Assembly: GCA_963730115.1 (NCBI GenBank)
Contig: CAVSQM010000004.1
Coordinates: forward strand, 248,001 to 312,000
Reading direction: 5' to 3'
DNA: 64,000 bases
From: DASQFQ01 sp963730115
Lineage (GTDB): Bacteria; Actinomycetota; Thermoleophilia; Solirubrobacterales; Solirubrobacteraceae
The notes below the pieces were generated by a model, which saw only the letters and a program-made list of their open reading frames with translations, did no database searches and was not told where the DNA came from. The position numbers and the translations under genes are program-made. Position 1 is the first letter of the stretch, and each line of letters starts with the position of its first letter. Of the stretch, positions 1-7,565 are shown in pieces.

Positions 1-192
1 CTGGCCATTCCGGAAGTCCTCGGCCTTTTCAAGCTGACCCGGGCTGAAATAGGCTCGCGCGTCGACCGGCACCGGCGCGGGCCCCAGATCGCGGGGACGG
101 AAGAGGAGCACGGCTCCCTCTGCCACCACGATTGCGGCCACCAGCGCGATCGGAAGGCCGAACGTCCTCCGCACCGAAAAGACTGTACGCAT
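1..192 (-). CDS. Partial N-terminus of a membrane protein, probably M48-family metallopeptidase
   Basis: The first 64 codons of a minus-strand gene run off the left edge of the window. The peptide starts MRTVFSVRRTFGLP, has a hydrophobic stretch at about residues 13-32 that could be a signal anchor, and continues with a YFSPGQLEKAEDFRNGQ segment. That segment resembles the N-terminal region of Ste24/CAAX-type M48 peptidases of actinobacteria. The zinc motif would lie outside the window, so the family call is recollection of similar proteins, not proof. The ATG at 192 shares bases with the ATG of the divergent metallophosphoesterase, because both are read from one CATG at 190-193. A GTG at 174 is an alternative start that would remove the overlap. 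Confidence 0.5.
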   Translation of the reverse strand, partial: MRTVFSVRRTFGLPIALVAAIVVAEGAVLLFRPRDLGPAPVPVDARAYFSPGQLEKAEDFRNGQ

Positions 193-922
193 GCGCATCG
201 CCATCGCCTCGGACATCCACGGCAACAAGCACGCCTTCGAGGCCGTGATCGCCGCCGCCGAGGCCGCGGAGGCCGACGAGCTGTGGTGCCTGGGCGACCT
301 CGTCGGCTACGGCGGGGACCCCGATGCCTCGGTCGCGCTGGCGATGGAGCACTGCGCGATCTGCCTCGCCGGCAACCACGACCTGGCGGTGGTCGACGTG
401 CTCTCGCTCGAGGACTTCTCGCGCGGCGCCGCGCTCGCCGCCCAGTGGACGAAGGAGACCATCAAGCCCGAGACGCGCGAGTTCCTGCTCTCGCTCTCGC
501 CCGAGGGCGGCGCCGAGGGCGTCGGCCTCTACCACGCCTCGCCGCGCGACCCGATCTGGGAGTACGTCCTCTCCGGCCTGACCGCGGAGCTGTGCCTCGA
601 CACCACCGACTACCGGGTGTCGTTCATCGGGCACTCGCACGTCGCGCTGTCGTTCAACCGCAACGAGGGCGAGTCCGCCACCGGCTCGACCCGCCGCGAG
701 GGCGACAACCTCGACATCTCGGCCGGCGAGTGGCTGATCAACCCCGGCAGCACCGGCCAGCCGCGCGACGGCGACCCGCGCGCGGCGTGGCTGATGCTCG
801 ACACCGAGCGCTGGACCGCGGAGTGGCGGCGGGCCGAGTACGACATCGCGGGGGCGCAGGCGGCGATCCGGGCGGCGAACCTGCCGGACTCCCTCGCCGA
901 GCGCCTTCAGTACGGTCAATAG
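191..922 (+). CDS. Metallophosphoesterase (YfcE/calcineurin-like family)
   Basis: This 243-residue protein has the metal-binding motifs of the calcineurin-like phosphoesterase superfamily in order: SDIHGN at residues 7-12, GDLVGYG at about 35, GNHD at about 61 and GHSH near residue 148. These bind two metal ions and hydrolyse a phosphodiester or phosphomonoester; the substrate cannot be read from the sequence. MRIAIASDIHGN is the usual beginning of the family, which supports the ATG at 191 although no clear ribosome binding site precedes it. It ends six bases before the lipoprotein gene and probably heads a short operon with that gene and the kinase. Confidence 0.85.
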   Translation: MRIAIASDIHGNKHAFEAVIAAAEAAEADELWCLGDLVGYGGDPDASVALAMEHCAICLAGNHDLAVVDVLSLEDFSRGAALAAQWTKETIKPETREFLLSLSPEGGAEGVGLYHASPRDPIWEYVLSGLTAELCLDTTDYRVSFIGHSHVALSFNRNEGESATGSTRREGDNLDISAGEWLINPGSTGQPRDGDPRAAWLMLDTERWTAEWRRAEYDIAGAQAAIRAANLPDSLAERLQYGQ

Positions 923-928
923 GCCCCT

Positions 929-1423
929 ATGCATCGATCGCTCCCGCTCGGGCTGGCGCTCGCCGCCGCCCTGCTGCTGCCCGGGTGTGGCAGCTCCGAC
1001 CCCAAACTGATCCCTCAGGACCGCGCCGACCAGCTCATCCAGAGCGTCGACGAGGTCGCCGCGCGCACGAGCGACGAGGACTGCGACGGCGCCGAGGCGG
1101 CGCTGCGCGACGCCCGCAACCAGGTCTCCGAGCTTCCGCGCGAGGTCGACGGGGACCTGAAGGACAACCTCAACCAGTGGCTCGACCAGATCGCCGAGAA
1201 GATCCCCGACGACTGCAAGCCCTCCTCGACGCCGACGGCGACGCCGTCGGAGACCGCGACGCCCACCGAGACGCCGTCCCCGACCGAGACGCCGACCGAG
1301 ACGGCGACGCCCACCGAGACGGCGACGCCGACCGAGACCCCGTCCGCCACCGCGACCCCGACGGTGGAACCACCGGACACCGGCGGTGTCCTTCCGGGGG
1401 ATGAGGACGACGATGGCGGCTGA
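929..1423 (+). CDS. Secreted lipoprotein with Thr/Pro/Glu-rich repeat tail
   Basis: A protein of 164 residues begins with a lipoprotein signal peptide (MHRSLPLGLALAAALLLPGC; lipobox cysteine at residue 20). A short, probably helical, domain of about 75 residues follows (VDEVAARTSDEDCDGAEAAL), with two further cysteines. The C-terminal third is low complexity, built from TPTET and TPTAT units, and ends in an acidic DEDDDGG. Such tails usually act as wall-spanning spacers. The gene overlaps the downstream kinase by 11 bases if the kinase starts at 1413, so the two are probably made together; the lipoprotein could be a sensor or partner of the kinase, which is inference. I do not recognise the domain. 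Confidence 0.75.
   Translation: MHRSLPLGLALAAALLLPGCGSSDPKLIPQDRADQLIQSVDEVAARTSDEDCDGAEAALRDARNQVSELPREVDGDLKDNLNQWLDQIAEKIPDDCKPSSTPTATPSETATPTETPSPTETPTETATPTETATPTETPSATATPTVEPPDTGGVLPGDEDDDGG
1231..1380 (+). repeat. Coding low-complexity repeat (Thr-Glu-Thr-Pro units)
   Basis: A run of degenerate 6- and 12-base units such as ACCGAGACGCCG encodes the TPTET/TPTAT tail of the lipoprotein. It is a plausible site of length variation between strains. Confidence 0.7.
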
Positions 1424-2645
1424 TCAACTGTTCGCGGACCGGTACCGGCTCGAGCGCCGGCTCGGCGTGGGCGGCATGTCCACGGTCCAGCTCGCGTTCG
1501 ACACGCGGCTGGAGCGCTACGTGGCGGTCAAGCTGCTGGCCGAGCACCTCGCCGAGGACCGCAGCTTCGTCGCGCGCTTCCGCCGCGAGGCGCTGGCGGC
1601 CGCGCGGCTCGTGCACCCCAACGTCGTCCAGGTGTTCGACTACGGGCTCGACGACGAGACGCACCGCAACTTCATCGTCATGGAGCACGTCGACGGGCAC
1701 TCCTGCGCGGAGCTGCTCAAGGAGCACGGGATCCTCGACCCGCGCGACGCCGTCGACATCCTCGAGCAGGCGTGCCGCGGGCTCGACTACGCCCACCGCA
1801 ACGGCGTCGTGCACCGCGACGTCAAGCCCGGCAACCTGCTGCGCAGCCACGAGGGCGTGGTCAAGCTCGCCGACTTCGGCATCGCGAAGGCGGCCGAGGA
1901 CTCGGAGATCACCAAGGCCGGCTCGGTGCTCGGCACCGCCGCCTACCTCTCGCCCGAGCAGGCGCGCGGCGAGAAGGCCGGGCCGCCCGCCGACCTGTAC
2001 GCGCTCGGCGTCGTCGCCTACCAGCTGATGACCGGCCGGCTGCCCTACGAGGCGGCGTCGCTGACCGACCTCGCGCGGATGCAGGAGGCCGGGCTGCCGA
2101 TCAGCCCCAGCGAGGTCGACCCCGACATCCCGCCCGCGCTCGGCGAGGCCGTGATGCGCGCGCTGCACCCGCTGCCGGAGGGCCGCTACGAGGGCGCGCT
2201 GGAGATGGGCGACGCGCTGGGCAAGGGCCTGCGCGGGATCGCGCCCGAGCCGACCGACGCCACGCTGGCGCTCGACCCGACCGAGGCGACGCGGATGCTC
2301 GGCGACACCGCCGCCACGCGCGCGCAGACCGGCACCTCGAGCCGCCCCGCGCAGCGCACCCGCCGCCCGCTCGAGCCGATCGACGAGCCGCCGCGCCGCC
2401 GCGAGCCCGCCCGCCGCCCCGCGGTCGCACCGCCGCCCGCCGCCGCCCGCCGCAAGCGCCGCAACCCGCTCCGCTACGTCGTCATGCTCGTGCTGCTCCT
2501 CGCGGTCGCCGTCGCCGGCGTGCTCGCCTACCAGACCGCCCAGGACGGGGCGGACCGCGCCGTCCAGCTGCGCGAGAACGTCGAGGGCAACGTCGAGGAC
2601 GCGGTCAACGAGATCAAGGGCCTGATCGAGGACAACACGCGCTAG
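1413..2645 (+). CDS. Membrane-anchored serine/threonine protein kinase (PknB-like)
   Basis: A eukaryotic-type kinase domain fills residues 1-265: glycine loop GVGGMSTV, VAVK lysine, catalytic loop HRDVKPGN, DFGIAK magnesium motif and SPEQARGE activation-segment end. A Pro/Arg-rich juxtamembrane linker follows, then one transmembrane helix at about residues 352-373 (YVVMLVLLLAVAVAGVLAY) and a short external tail of about 37 residues. There are no PASTA repeats, so it differs from PknB in lacking the muropeptide sensor. I chose the ATG at 1413 because GAGGA (1403-1407) lies five bases upstream; an in-frame GTG at 1386 and ATG at 1401 are alternatives. It overlaps the lipoprotein gene, its likely operon partner. 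Confidence 0.9.
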   Translation: MAADQLFADRYRLERRLGVGGMSTVQLAFDTRLERYVAVKLLAEHLAEDRSFVARFRREALAAARLVHPNVVQVFDYGLDDETHRNFIVMEHVDGHSCAELLKEHGILDPRDAVDILEQACRGLDYAHRNGVVHRDVKPGNLLRSHEGVVKLADFGIAKAAEDSEITKAGSVLGTAAYLSPEQARGEKAGPPADLYALGVVAYQLMTGRLPYEAASLTDLARMQEAGLPISPSEVDPDIPPALGEAVMRALHPLPEGRYEGALEMGDALGKGLRGIAPEPTDATLALDPTEATRMLGDTAATRAQTGTSSRPAQRTRRPLEPIDEPPRRREPARRPAVAPPPAAARRKRRNPLRYVVMLVLLLAVAVAGVLAYQTAQDGADRAVQLRENVEGNVEDAVNEIKGLIEDNTR

Positions 2646-2660
2646 GGCTGTCTCCGCCGG

Positions 2661-2684
2661 CGTTCGCGGCACCGCCGGCGAACG
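2661..2684 (+). terminator. Possible terminator hairpin after the kinase gene
   Basis: CGTTCG (2661-2666) and CGAACG (2679-2684) flank a GGC/GCC inner stem, making a GC-rich hairpin 16 bases after the kinase stop codon. There is no T-run, as is common in very GC-rich genomes. Confidence 0.4.
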
Positions 2685-2691
2685 TCAACAC

Positions 2692-2812
2692 CGGCTGGGT
2701 AGGGGTCGGGTTCGGGCGGGGGCGGCACGAGTGTCGTCTCGACCACCCATACCGTGGTTGAGGTGACATTCGTGGGCTCCGCGGGGTCTTGAACCCGCTT
2801 CCTACCCAGCCG
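2692..2812 (+). ncRNA. Long rod-like inverted repeat, possible structured RNA
   Basis: Twelve bases at 2692-2703 pair perfectly with 2801-2812, CGGGTTC (2707-2713) pairs with GAACCCG (2791-2797), GCGGGG can pair with CTCCGC, and a 21-bp apical stem (2726-2746 with 2754-2774) closes on the 7-base loop CCATACC. The four non-Watson-Crick positions of the apical stem are all G-U if the + strand is transcribed; they would be A-C mismatches on the minus strand. That favours an RNA read from the + strand. It lies between convergent genes and its 3' arm overlaps the last codons of tgt. It lacks the conserved loops I know for SRP RNA, 5S rRNA or tRNA. Confidence 0.45.
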
Positions 2813-4013
2813 CAGTTCGCCCGAGCTCCCAGGGCGCGGCGCCTCCGCGGGACGCCGCGACGGCCTCATCGAGCCGCCCCGCCGCGATCGCTTCGCGCAG
2901 CGACGCCATCAACATCTGCAGGTACGCGAGGTTGTGGATCGTGAGGAGCCGGGAGGCGGTGGACTCGCGGCCCTTGAGCAGGTGGTGGAGGTAGGCGCGT
3001 GAGTAGCCGCGGGCGCAGGCCGGGCAGGGGCAGCCCTCGAGGACCGGCTCGTCGGCCTCGCGGTAGCGGCCCTTGGCGAGGTCGACGCGCCAGCGCTGCT
3101 CCGGCTCGGGCACGATCGCCATGCCGTGGCGGCCGAGGCGGGTCGGCATCGCGCAGTCGAAGGTGTCGATGCCAAGCTCGACGCCGCGCAGCAGGTCGTC
3201 GATCTCGCCGATCCCGAGCAGGTGGCGAGGGCGGGAGTCCGGCAGCTCGGAGACCGCCCACTCGACGACCTCGTACATCTGCGGCTTGTCCTCGCCGAGC
3301 GTGCCGCCGATCGCGATCCCGCCCGGGCCGCGGGCGGCGACCGCCTGGGCAGACTCGCGCCGCAGGTCCTCCTCCACCCCGCCCTGGACGATCCCGTAGA
3401 CGAGCTGGTCGCCGGGGCCGTGCTCGGCGTGCCAGGCGAGGCAGCGGTCGAGCCAGCGGTGGGTGCGCTCGGTCGAGCGCGCGGTGTAGTCGCGGGTGAC
3501 GTTGAACGGCGTGCACTCGTCGAACACGAGCGCGATGTCGGAGTGCAGCGCGGCCTGGATCTCCATCGAGGTCTCGGGCGCCATGAACCGCTCCGAGCCG
3601 TCGAGGTAGGAGCGGAAGCGCACGCCCTCCTCGGCGATCTCGAGGATCGAGCCGGTGCGCTCGCCGTGCGCCTGGCGGCCCTTGATCTCGTCGGCCACCG
3701 TGCCGTGCCCCATCGAGAACACCTGGAAGCCGCCGGAGTCGGTGATGATCGGCCGCTCCCAGCGCATGAAGCGGTGCAGGCCGCCGAGCCGGCGGATCAG
3801 CTCGTGGCCGGGCGCGAGGAAGAGATGGAACGTGTTGCCGAGCACCATGTCGTAGCCGAGGTCGGCCGCCTCGGAGACCTCGAGCGTCTTGACCACCGCC
3901 TTGGTCGCCAGCGGGACGAAGGCGGGCGTGCGGACCTCGCCGTGGGCGAGCCGCAGCGTGCCGGTGCGGGCGCGCGAGGCGGCGTCGCGGTGATGGATGT
4001 CGAAGCCGGGCAA
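2802..4013 (-). CDS. tgt: Queuine tRNA-ribosyltransferase (bacterial TGT)
   Basis: This enzyme exchanges the guanine at the wobble position of GUN-anticodon tRNAs for the queuosine precursor preQ1. Visible landmarks are DSGGFQVFS (substrate-binding aspartate), the nucleophile region DTFDCAMPTRLGRHG, and a zinc site CPCPACARGYSRAYLHH near the C-terminus. Length is about 403 residues, near the family norm. No ATG or GTG is in frame near the N-terminus; the nearest ATG lies inside marR. I therefore place the start at the TTG at 4013, which gives LPGFDIHHRDAASRARTG, a normal TGT beginning. The gene starts eight bases after the marR stop and is the last gene of the minus-strand run. Its 3' end is covered by the arm of the long inverted repeat. 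Confidence 0.9.
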   Translation of the reverse strand: MPGFDIHHRDAASRARTGTLRLAHGEVRTPAFVPLATKAVVKTLEVSEAADLGYDMVLGNTFHLFLAPGHELIRRLGGLHRFMRWERPIITDSGGFQVFSMGHGTVADEIKGRQAHGERTGSILEIAEEGVRFRSYLDGSERFMAPETSMEIQAALHSDIALVFDECTPFNVTRDYTARSTERTHRWLDRCLAWHAEHGPGDQLVYGIVQGGVEEDLRRESAQAVAARGPGGIAIGGTLGEDKPQMYEVVEWAVSELPDSRPRHLLGIGEIDDLLRGVELGIDTFDCAMPTRLGRHGMAIVPEPEQRWRVDLAKGRYREADEPVLEGCPCPACARGYSRAYLHHLLKGRESTASRLLTIHNLAYLQMLMASLREAIAAGRLDEAVAASRGGAAPWELGRTAAG

Positions 4014-4020
4014 GCCGCAG

Positions 4021-4476
4021 CTACAGCGGGCGGGCCAGGAGCCCCGCGAGCGCCTGCATCTCGTCGAGCGAGAAGTGGCGGACGAAGCCGGCGCGCACGA
4101 CGGAGAGGTAGGTCGCGCAGGCCTCCTCGACGGCGGCGCGGCCACGGTCGGTCAGCACGGCGTAGCAGCCGCGGCCGTCCTTGTCGCAGGTCGTGCGGCC
4201 GACCATGCCCTCGCGCTCGAGGCGGTCGATCAGGCGCGTCATGCCGGAGCGGCTGAGCAGGGCGTGCTCGGCGAGCTCGGCCATCCGCAGCTTGCCGTGC
4301 GGCGCGGCGTACAGGCTCTTGAGCACCTCGTAGGACGTCAGCGGCAGGCCGTGGCGCGCCTCGAGCTCGGCGTCGAGCTCCTTGACGAGCGCGGCGTGGA
4401 CCCGGACCAGGCCCCGCCACGCGGCCAGCTCGATCTCGCCGAGCTCAGCCTCACCCGTTGGCGCGACGACGTTCAC
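4021..4476 (-). CDS. MarR-family transcriptional regulator
   Basis: A 151-residue winged-helix protein of the MarR/SlyA type. The central region shows the MarR pattern LTSYEVLKSLYAAPHGKLRM then LLSRSGMTRLIDRLEREGMV (recognition helix) and the wing sequence TTCDKDGRGCYAVLTDRG. Two cysteines flank the wing (TTCDKDGRGC), so thiol-based sensing is possible but not shown. It lies between the VOC protein gene and tgt on the same strand with short gaps, so it may be cotranscribed with them; its ligand and targets cannot be told from the sequence. Confidence 0.88.
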   Translation of the reverse strand: MNVVAPTGEAELGEIELAAWRGLVRVHAALVKELDAELEARHGLPLTSYEVLKSLYAAPHGKLRMAELAEHALLSRSGMTRLIDRLEREGMVGRTTCDKDGRGCYAVLTDRGRAAVEEACATYLSVVRAGFVRHFSLDEMQALAGLLARPL

Positions 4477-4510
4477 GCACGAAAGCTTAGCCCGGTCGCG
4501 TCGGCGCCCA

Positions 4511-5290
4511 TCAGTCGTCGAAGTTCTCCGACGACAGGACGGCGAACGCCGCGCCCTGCGGGTCCATGATCAGCACGAAGCGACCGCCGTTGGGCACGTC
4601 GATCGGCCCGAGGAACGGGTTCCCGCCCGCCGCCTCCGCCGCCTCGATCGTCGCGTCGACGTCGTCGACCGCGAAGTAGGGGAACCAGTTGGAGGGCACG
4701 CCCTCCGGCGGCACGGTCATGCCGCCGTTGGTGCGCTCGCCGTTCCAGATCACCCAGTACGGCGGCTCCTCGCTCATCTGCTCGAAGCGCCAGCCGAGCA
4801 GCGAGCCGTAGAACGCCTGCGCGGCGTCCGCGTCCGTCGTCGCGGTGTCCGCCCACGCCAGCGCGCCGGGCTCGTTGACGACCTCGGCGCCGATGCTCGT
4901 GCCGGGCTGCCACAGGCACAGCACCGCGCCCGTCGGATCCGCGACCACCGACATGCGGCCGACGTCCATCACGTCGAACGGCCCCGCGAGCACGTTCCCG
5001 CCCGCCTCGCCGGCCTTCGCCGACACGGCGTCGACGTCGTCGACGGTCACGTAGACGTTCCAGTGCGGCGGGATGCCGTTCGCGGTCTCGTCCTCCTGCT
5101 GGGTCGCGATCGCCGCGGCCGCACGGCCGCGGTGCTTCGCCATCGAGTAGGTCTGCCCCTCGCCGATCGGCGCCTCGTCGTACTCCCACCCGAACAGGCC
5201 GCCGTAGAACGCCTTCGCGCCCTCCTGGTCGGTCGTCGCCAGGTCGGACCAGGAGAGCGTCCCGGGCTTGTGGCTCGTGCGGTCAGGCAT
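4511..5290 (-). CDS. Two-domain VOC (glyoxalase/bleomycin-resistance fold) protein
   Basis: A protein of 259 residues contains two tandem VOC domains. Each begins with a similar segment (GTLSWSDLATTDQEGAKAFYGGLFGW and GALAWADTATTDADAAQAFYGSLLGW) and each ends with a beta strand carrying D-P-x-G-A (ADPTGAVLCLWQ and MDPQGAAFAVLS). This architecture is common in actinobacteria; a well-known relative is the mycobacterial 27-kDa antigen Cfp30B, whose reaction is not firmly established. The ATG at 5290 is preceded by GAGGAGG on the minus strand at good spacing. It starts 11 bases after gpmI ends, so it is probably cotranscribed with the glycolytic genes, where a role in methylglyoxal handling is possible but unproven. 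Confidence 0.85.
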   Translation of the reverse strand: MPDRTSHKPGTLSWSDLATTDQEGAKAFYGGLFGWEYDEAPIGEGQTYSMAKHRGRAAAAIATQQEDETANGIPPHWNVYVTVDDVDAVSAKAGEAGGNVLAGPFDVMDVGRMSVVADPTGAVLCLWQPGTSIGAEVVNEPGALAWADTATTDADAAQAFYGSLLGWRFEQMSEEPPYWVIWNGERTNGGMTVPPEGVPSNWFPYFAVDDVDATIEAAEAAGGNPFLGPIDVPNGGRFVLIMDPQGAAFAVLSSENFDD

Positions 5291-5301
5291 GGTCGTCCTC
5301 C

Positions 5302-6795
5302 TCAGTCGTCGGTCGCCGCGAGCAGCGACCGTCCCGTCATCTCGTCCGGCTGCTCGATCCCCAGCAGGGCGAGCACCGTGGGCGCGACGTCGGCGAGGAT
5401 GCCCTCGCCGTCCAGCCGCGCGCCCTCCAGCGTGACGAGGAACGGCACCGGATTGAGTGAATGGGCCGTGTCCGGCGAGCCGTCCTCCTCGAGCATCTCG
5501 TCGGCGTTGCCGTGGTCGGCGACGATGATGCAGGCGCCGCCCGTGCCGTGGACGGCCTCGACGACACGTCCGAGGCACTCGTCGACCGTCTCGATCCCCT
5601 TGACGGCCGCCTCGATGACGCCGGTGTGCCCGACCATGTCCGCGTTCGCGAAGTTGATGATCCCGAACACCGGGGTGTCCTCCTCCCAGTGCCGGATGAA
5701 CGCGTCGGAGGACCCCCGTGCGCTCATCTCGGGCTTCTTGTCGTACGTCGGCACGTCGCGCGGCGAGTCGACGAGCTCGCGCACCTCGCCCTCGTAGGGC
5801 TCCTCCTCGCCGCCGTTGAAGAAGTAGGTCACGTGCGGGTACTTTTCTGTCTCGGAGACGTGCAGCTGCGTCTCGCCGCGCTCGGCGATCAGCTTCGCCA
5901 GCGTCATGTTGGGCCGCTCGGGCGGGTACGCGACCGGATACGGCCAGCCCTCCTCGTACTCGGTCAGCGTCGCGTAGCGGTCGACCCCGGCCTTGTCGAG
6001 TGCCTCGGTGATCTGGCGCATGCGGTCGGGGCGGAAGTTGAACGCGAGCACGGAGTCGCTCGGGCGGATCGTCGCGTCCTCGTCGCCGATCTTCGTCGGG
6101 GTGATGAACTCGTCTGTCTCGTCGCGCGCGTAGGCTGCCTTCGCGGCCGCCTCGCCGGAATCCGCGTCGTGCTCGGCCTCGCCCTCCATCAGCAGCTTCA
6201 CGGCCTTCTCCGTGCGGTCCCAGCGGGTGTCGCGGTCCATCGCAAAGTAGCGCCCGATGACCGTGCCGATCCGCCCCACGCCGGCCTCGTCCAGCCAACC
6301 CTGCACCGTCGCGAGCATCTTCGCGCCGCTCTTGGGGCCGGTGTCGCGACCGTCGGTGAAGGCGTGGATCACGAGGTCCTCGACGCCCTCCTCGGCGGCC
6401 AGTTCGACGAGCGCCTTCAGGTGGCGGTCGGAGGAGTGCACGCCGCCGTCGGACACGAGCCCGATCAGGTGCACGCGCGGGACGTCGCGGAGCGCCTCGA
6501 GGACCACTTCGTTCTCGGCCAGCGAACCGTCCTCGACCGCCTTGTCGATCCGCAGCAGGTCCTGCGGGACGATCGCCCCCGCGCCGAGGTTGAGGTGGCC
6601 GACCTCTGAGTTGCCCATCTGGCCGGGCGGCAGCCCGACGGCCTCGCCGCAGGCGGTCAGCTGCGTGTGGTCGTACGTGTCCCACAGCCCGTCGAACACC
6701 GGAGTGTCGGCCAGCGAGACCGCGTTCCCCGGACCGTCCGGCGCCAGGCCCCAACCGTCGAGGATGACGAGGCAGACGCCGGGGACGGTGGTCAC
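5302..6795 (-). CDS. gpmI: 2,3-bisphosphoglycerate-independent phosphoglycerate mutase
   Basis: This enzyme interconverts 3- and 2-phosphoglycerate using two metal ions and a phosphoserine intermediate. The 497-residue sequence starts LVILDGWG (metal-binding aspartate), contains the catalytic serine in GQMGNSEVGHLNLGAG, FTDGRDTGPKSG in the transferase domain, and the metal motifs NFANADMVGHTG and VADHGNADEM near the C-terminus. The GTG start at 6795 overlaps the tpiA stop by four bases (GTGA), a sign of translational coupling in the gap-pgk-tpiA-gpmI run. Confidence 0.95.
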   Translation of the reverse strand: MTTVPGVCLVILDGWGLAPDGPGNAVSLADTPVFDGLWDTYDHTQLTACGEAVGLPPGQMGNSEVGHLNLGAGAIVPQDLLRIDKAVEDGSLAENEVVLEALRDVPRVHLIGLVSDGGVHSSDRHLKALVELAAEEGVEDLVIHAFTDGRDTGPKSGAKMLATVQGWLDEAGVGRIGTVIGRYFAMDRDTRWDRTEKAVKLLMEGEAEHDADSGEAAAKAAYARDETDEFITPTKIGDEDATIRPSDSVLAFNFRPDRMRQITEALDKAGVDRYATLTEYEEGWPYPVAYPPERPNMTLAKLIAERGETQLHVSETEKYPHVTYFFNGGEEEPYEGEVRELVDSPRDVPTYDKKPEMSARGSSDAFIRHWEEDTPVFGIINFANADMVGHTGVIEAAVKGIETVDECLGRVVEAVHGTGGACIIVADHGNADEMLEEDGSPDTAHSLNPVPFLVTLEGARLDGEGILADVAPTVLALLGIEQPDEMTGRSLLAATDD

Positions 6796-7565
6796 GGAGT
6801 CGCGACCTCCTCGCGCGCGATCTCGACGATCTGCGCCAACGAGTCCGGGTCGAGGCTCGCGCCGCCGATGAGCGCGCCGTCGACGTCGGGCAGCGCCAGC
6901 AGCTCCTCGGCGTTCTCGGGCTTGAGAGAGCCGCCGTAGAGGATCCGCACGGCCTGGCCGGCCTCCTTGTCGATGCCCTCGACCAGCGCGCGCACGAAGC
7001 CGACCGCCTCCTGCGCCTGCTCCGGCGTCGCGCTGCGGCCTGAGCCGATCGCCCAGATCGGCTCGTAGGCGACGACGACCTCGGCCAGGCGCTCGATCGG
7101 CACCTTCTCGAGCCCCTCCTGGACCTGGTGGCGCAGCTTGCGCTCCATCTCGCCTCGCTCGCGCTCCTCCTCGGTCTCGCCGACGCACAGGATCGGGGTC
7201 AGCCCCGCCTCCAACGCGGCCGGCACCTTCAGCGCCAGGGCGCGGTCGGTCTCGTTGAAGTACTCGCGCCGCTCCGAGTGCCCGAGCACGACGCCGTCGA
7301 CGTCGATCTCGGCCAGCATGGCGGGCGCCACCTCGCCGGTGAACGCGCCCTCGTCGGCCTCGTGCATGGTCTGCGCGTAGATCGCCACGCGCGAGCCGCG
7401 CGCCGAGTCGACGAGCGCCTGCAGCGCGAGGAACGGCGCGCAGACGGCGACGTCGACGCCGTCGGCGCTCGAGACCTTCGGCAGCAGCGCCTGGATGAAC
7501 TCCTCGGCCTCGGCGATCGTCTTGTACATCTTCCAGTTGCCGGCGATGAACGGGGTGCGGCTCAT
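6792..7565 (-). CDS. tpiA: Triosephosphate isomerase
   Basis: This 257-residue TIM-barrel enzyme interconverts dihydroxyacetone phosphate and glyceraldehyde 3-phosphate. It shows the N-terminal AGNWKMYKT (active-site Asn and Lys), the catalytic histidine in LGHSERREYF, the catalytic glutamate in VVAYEPIWAIGSG and the phosphate-binding ILYGGSLKPEN and IGGASLDPDSL. It overlaps pgk upstream by four bases (ATGA at 7562-7565) and gpmI downstream by four. Confidence 0.97.
   Translation of the reverse strand: MSRTPFIAGNWKMYKTIAEAEEFIQALLPKVSSADGVDVAVCAPFLALQALVDSARGSRVAIYAQTMHEADEGAFTGEVAPAMLAEIDVDGVVLGHSERREYFNETDRALALKVPAALEAGLTPILCVGETEEERERGEMERKLRHQVQEGLEKVPIERLAEVVVAYEPIWAIGSGRSATPEQAQEAVGFVRALVEGIDKEAGQAVRILYGGSLKPENAEELLALPDVDGALIGGASLDPDSLAQIVEIAREEVATP

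Noticed and set aside
1170..2672. Long antisense open frames (for example opposite the kinase, opposite LuxR at 16953-19334 and opposite the WD40 gene at 39402-41996)
   Set aside because: They are typical shadows in very GC-rich DNA, Arg/Ala/Gly-rich with no domain motifs, and lie wholly opposite genes with clear motifs.
2775..2800. tRNA-like T-arm (GCGGG, TTCAAG, CCCGC on the minus strand) near the tgt end
   Set aside because: The loop would be eight bases, no acceptor, D or anticodon arms can be built around it, and the bases pair better within the long inverted repeat.
2642..2869. 75-residue minus-strand frame after tgt
   Set aside because: It overlaps the tgt end and the inverted repeat, is Arg/Pro rich and has no start signal or family resemblance.
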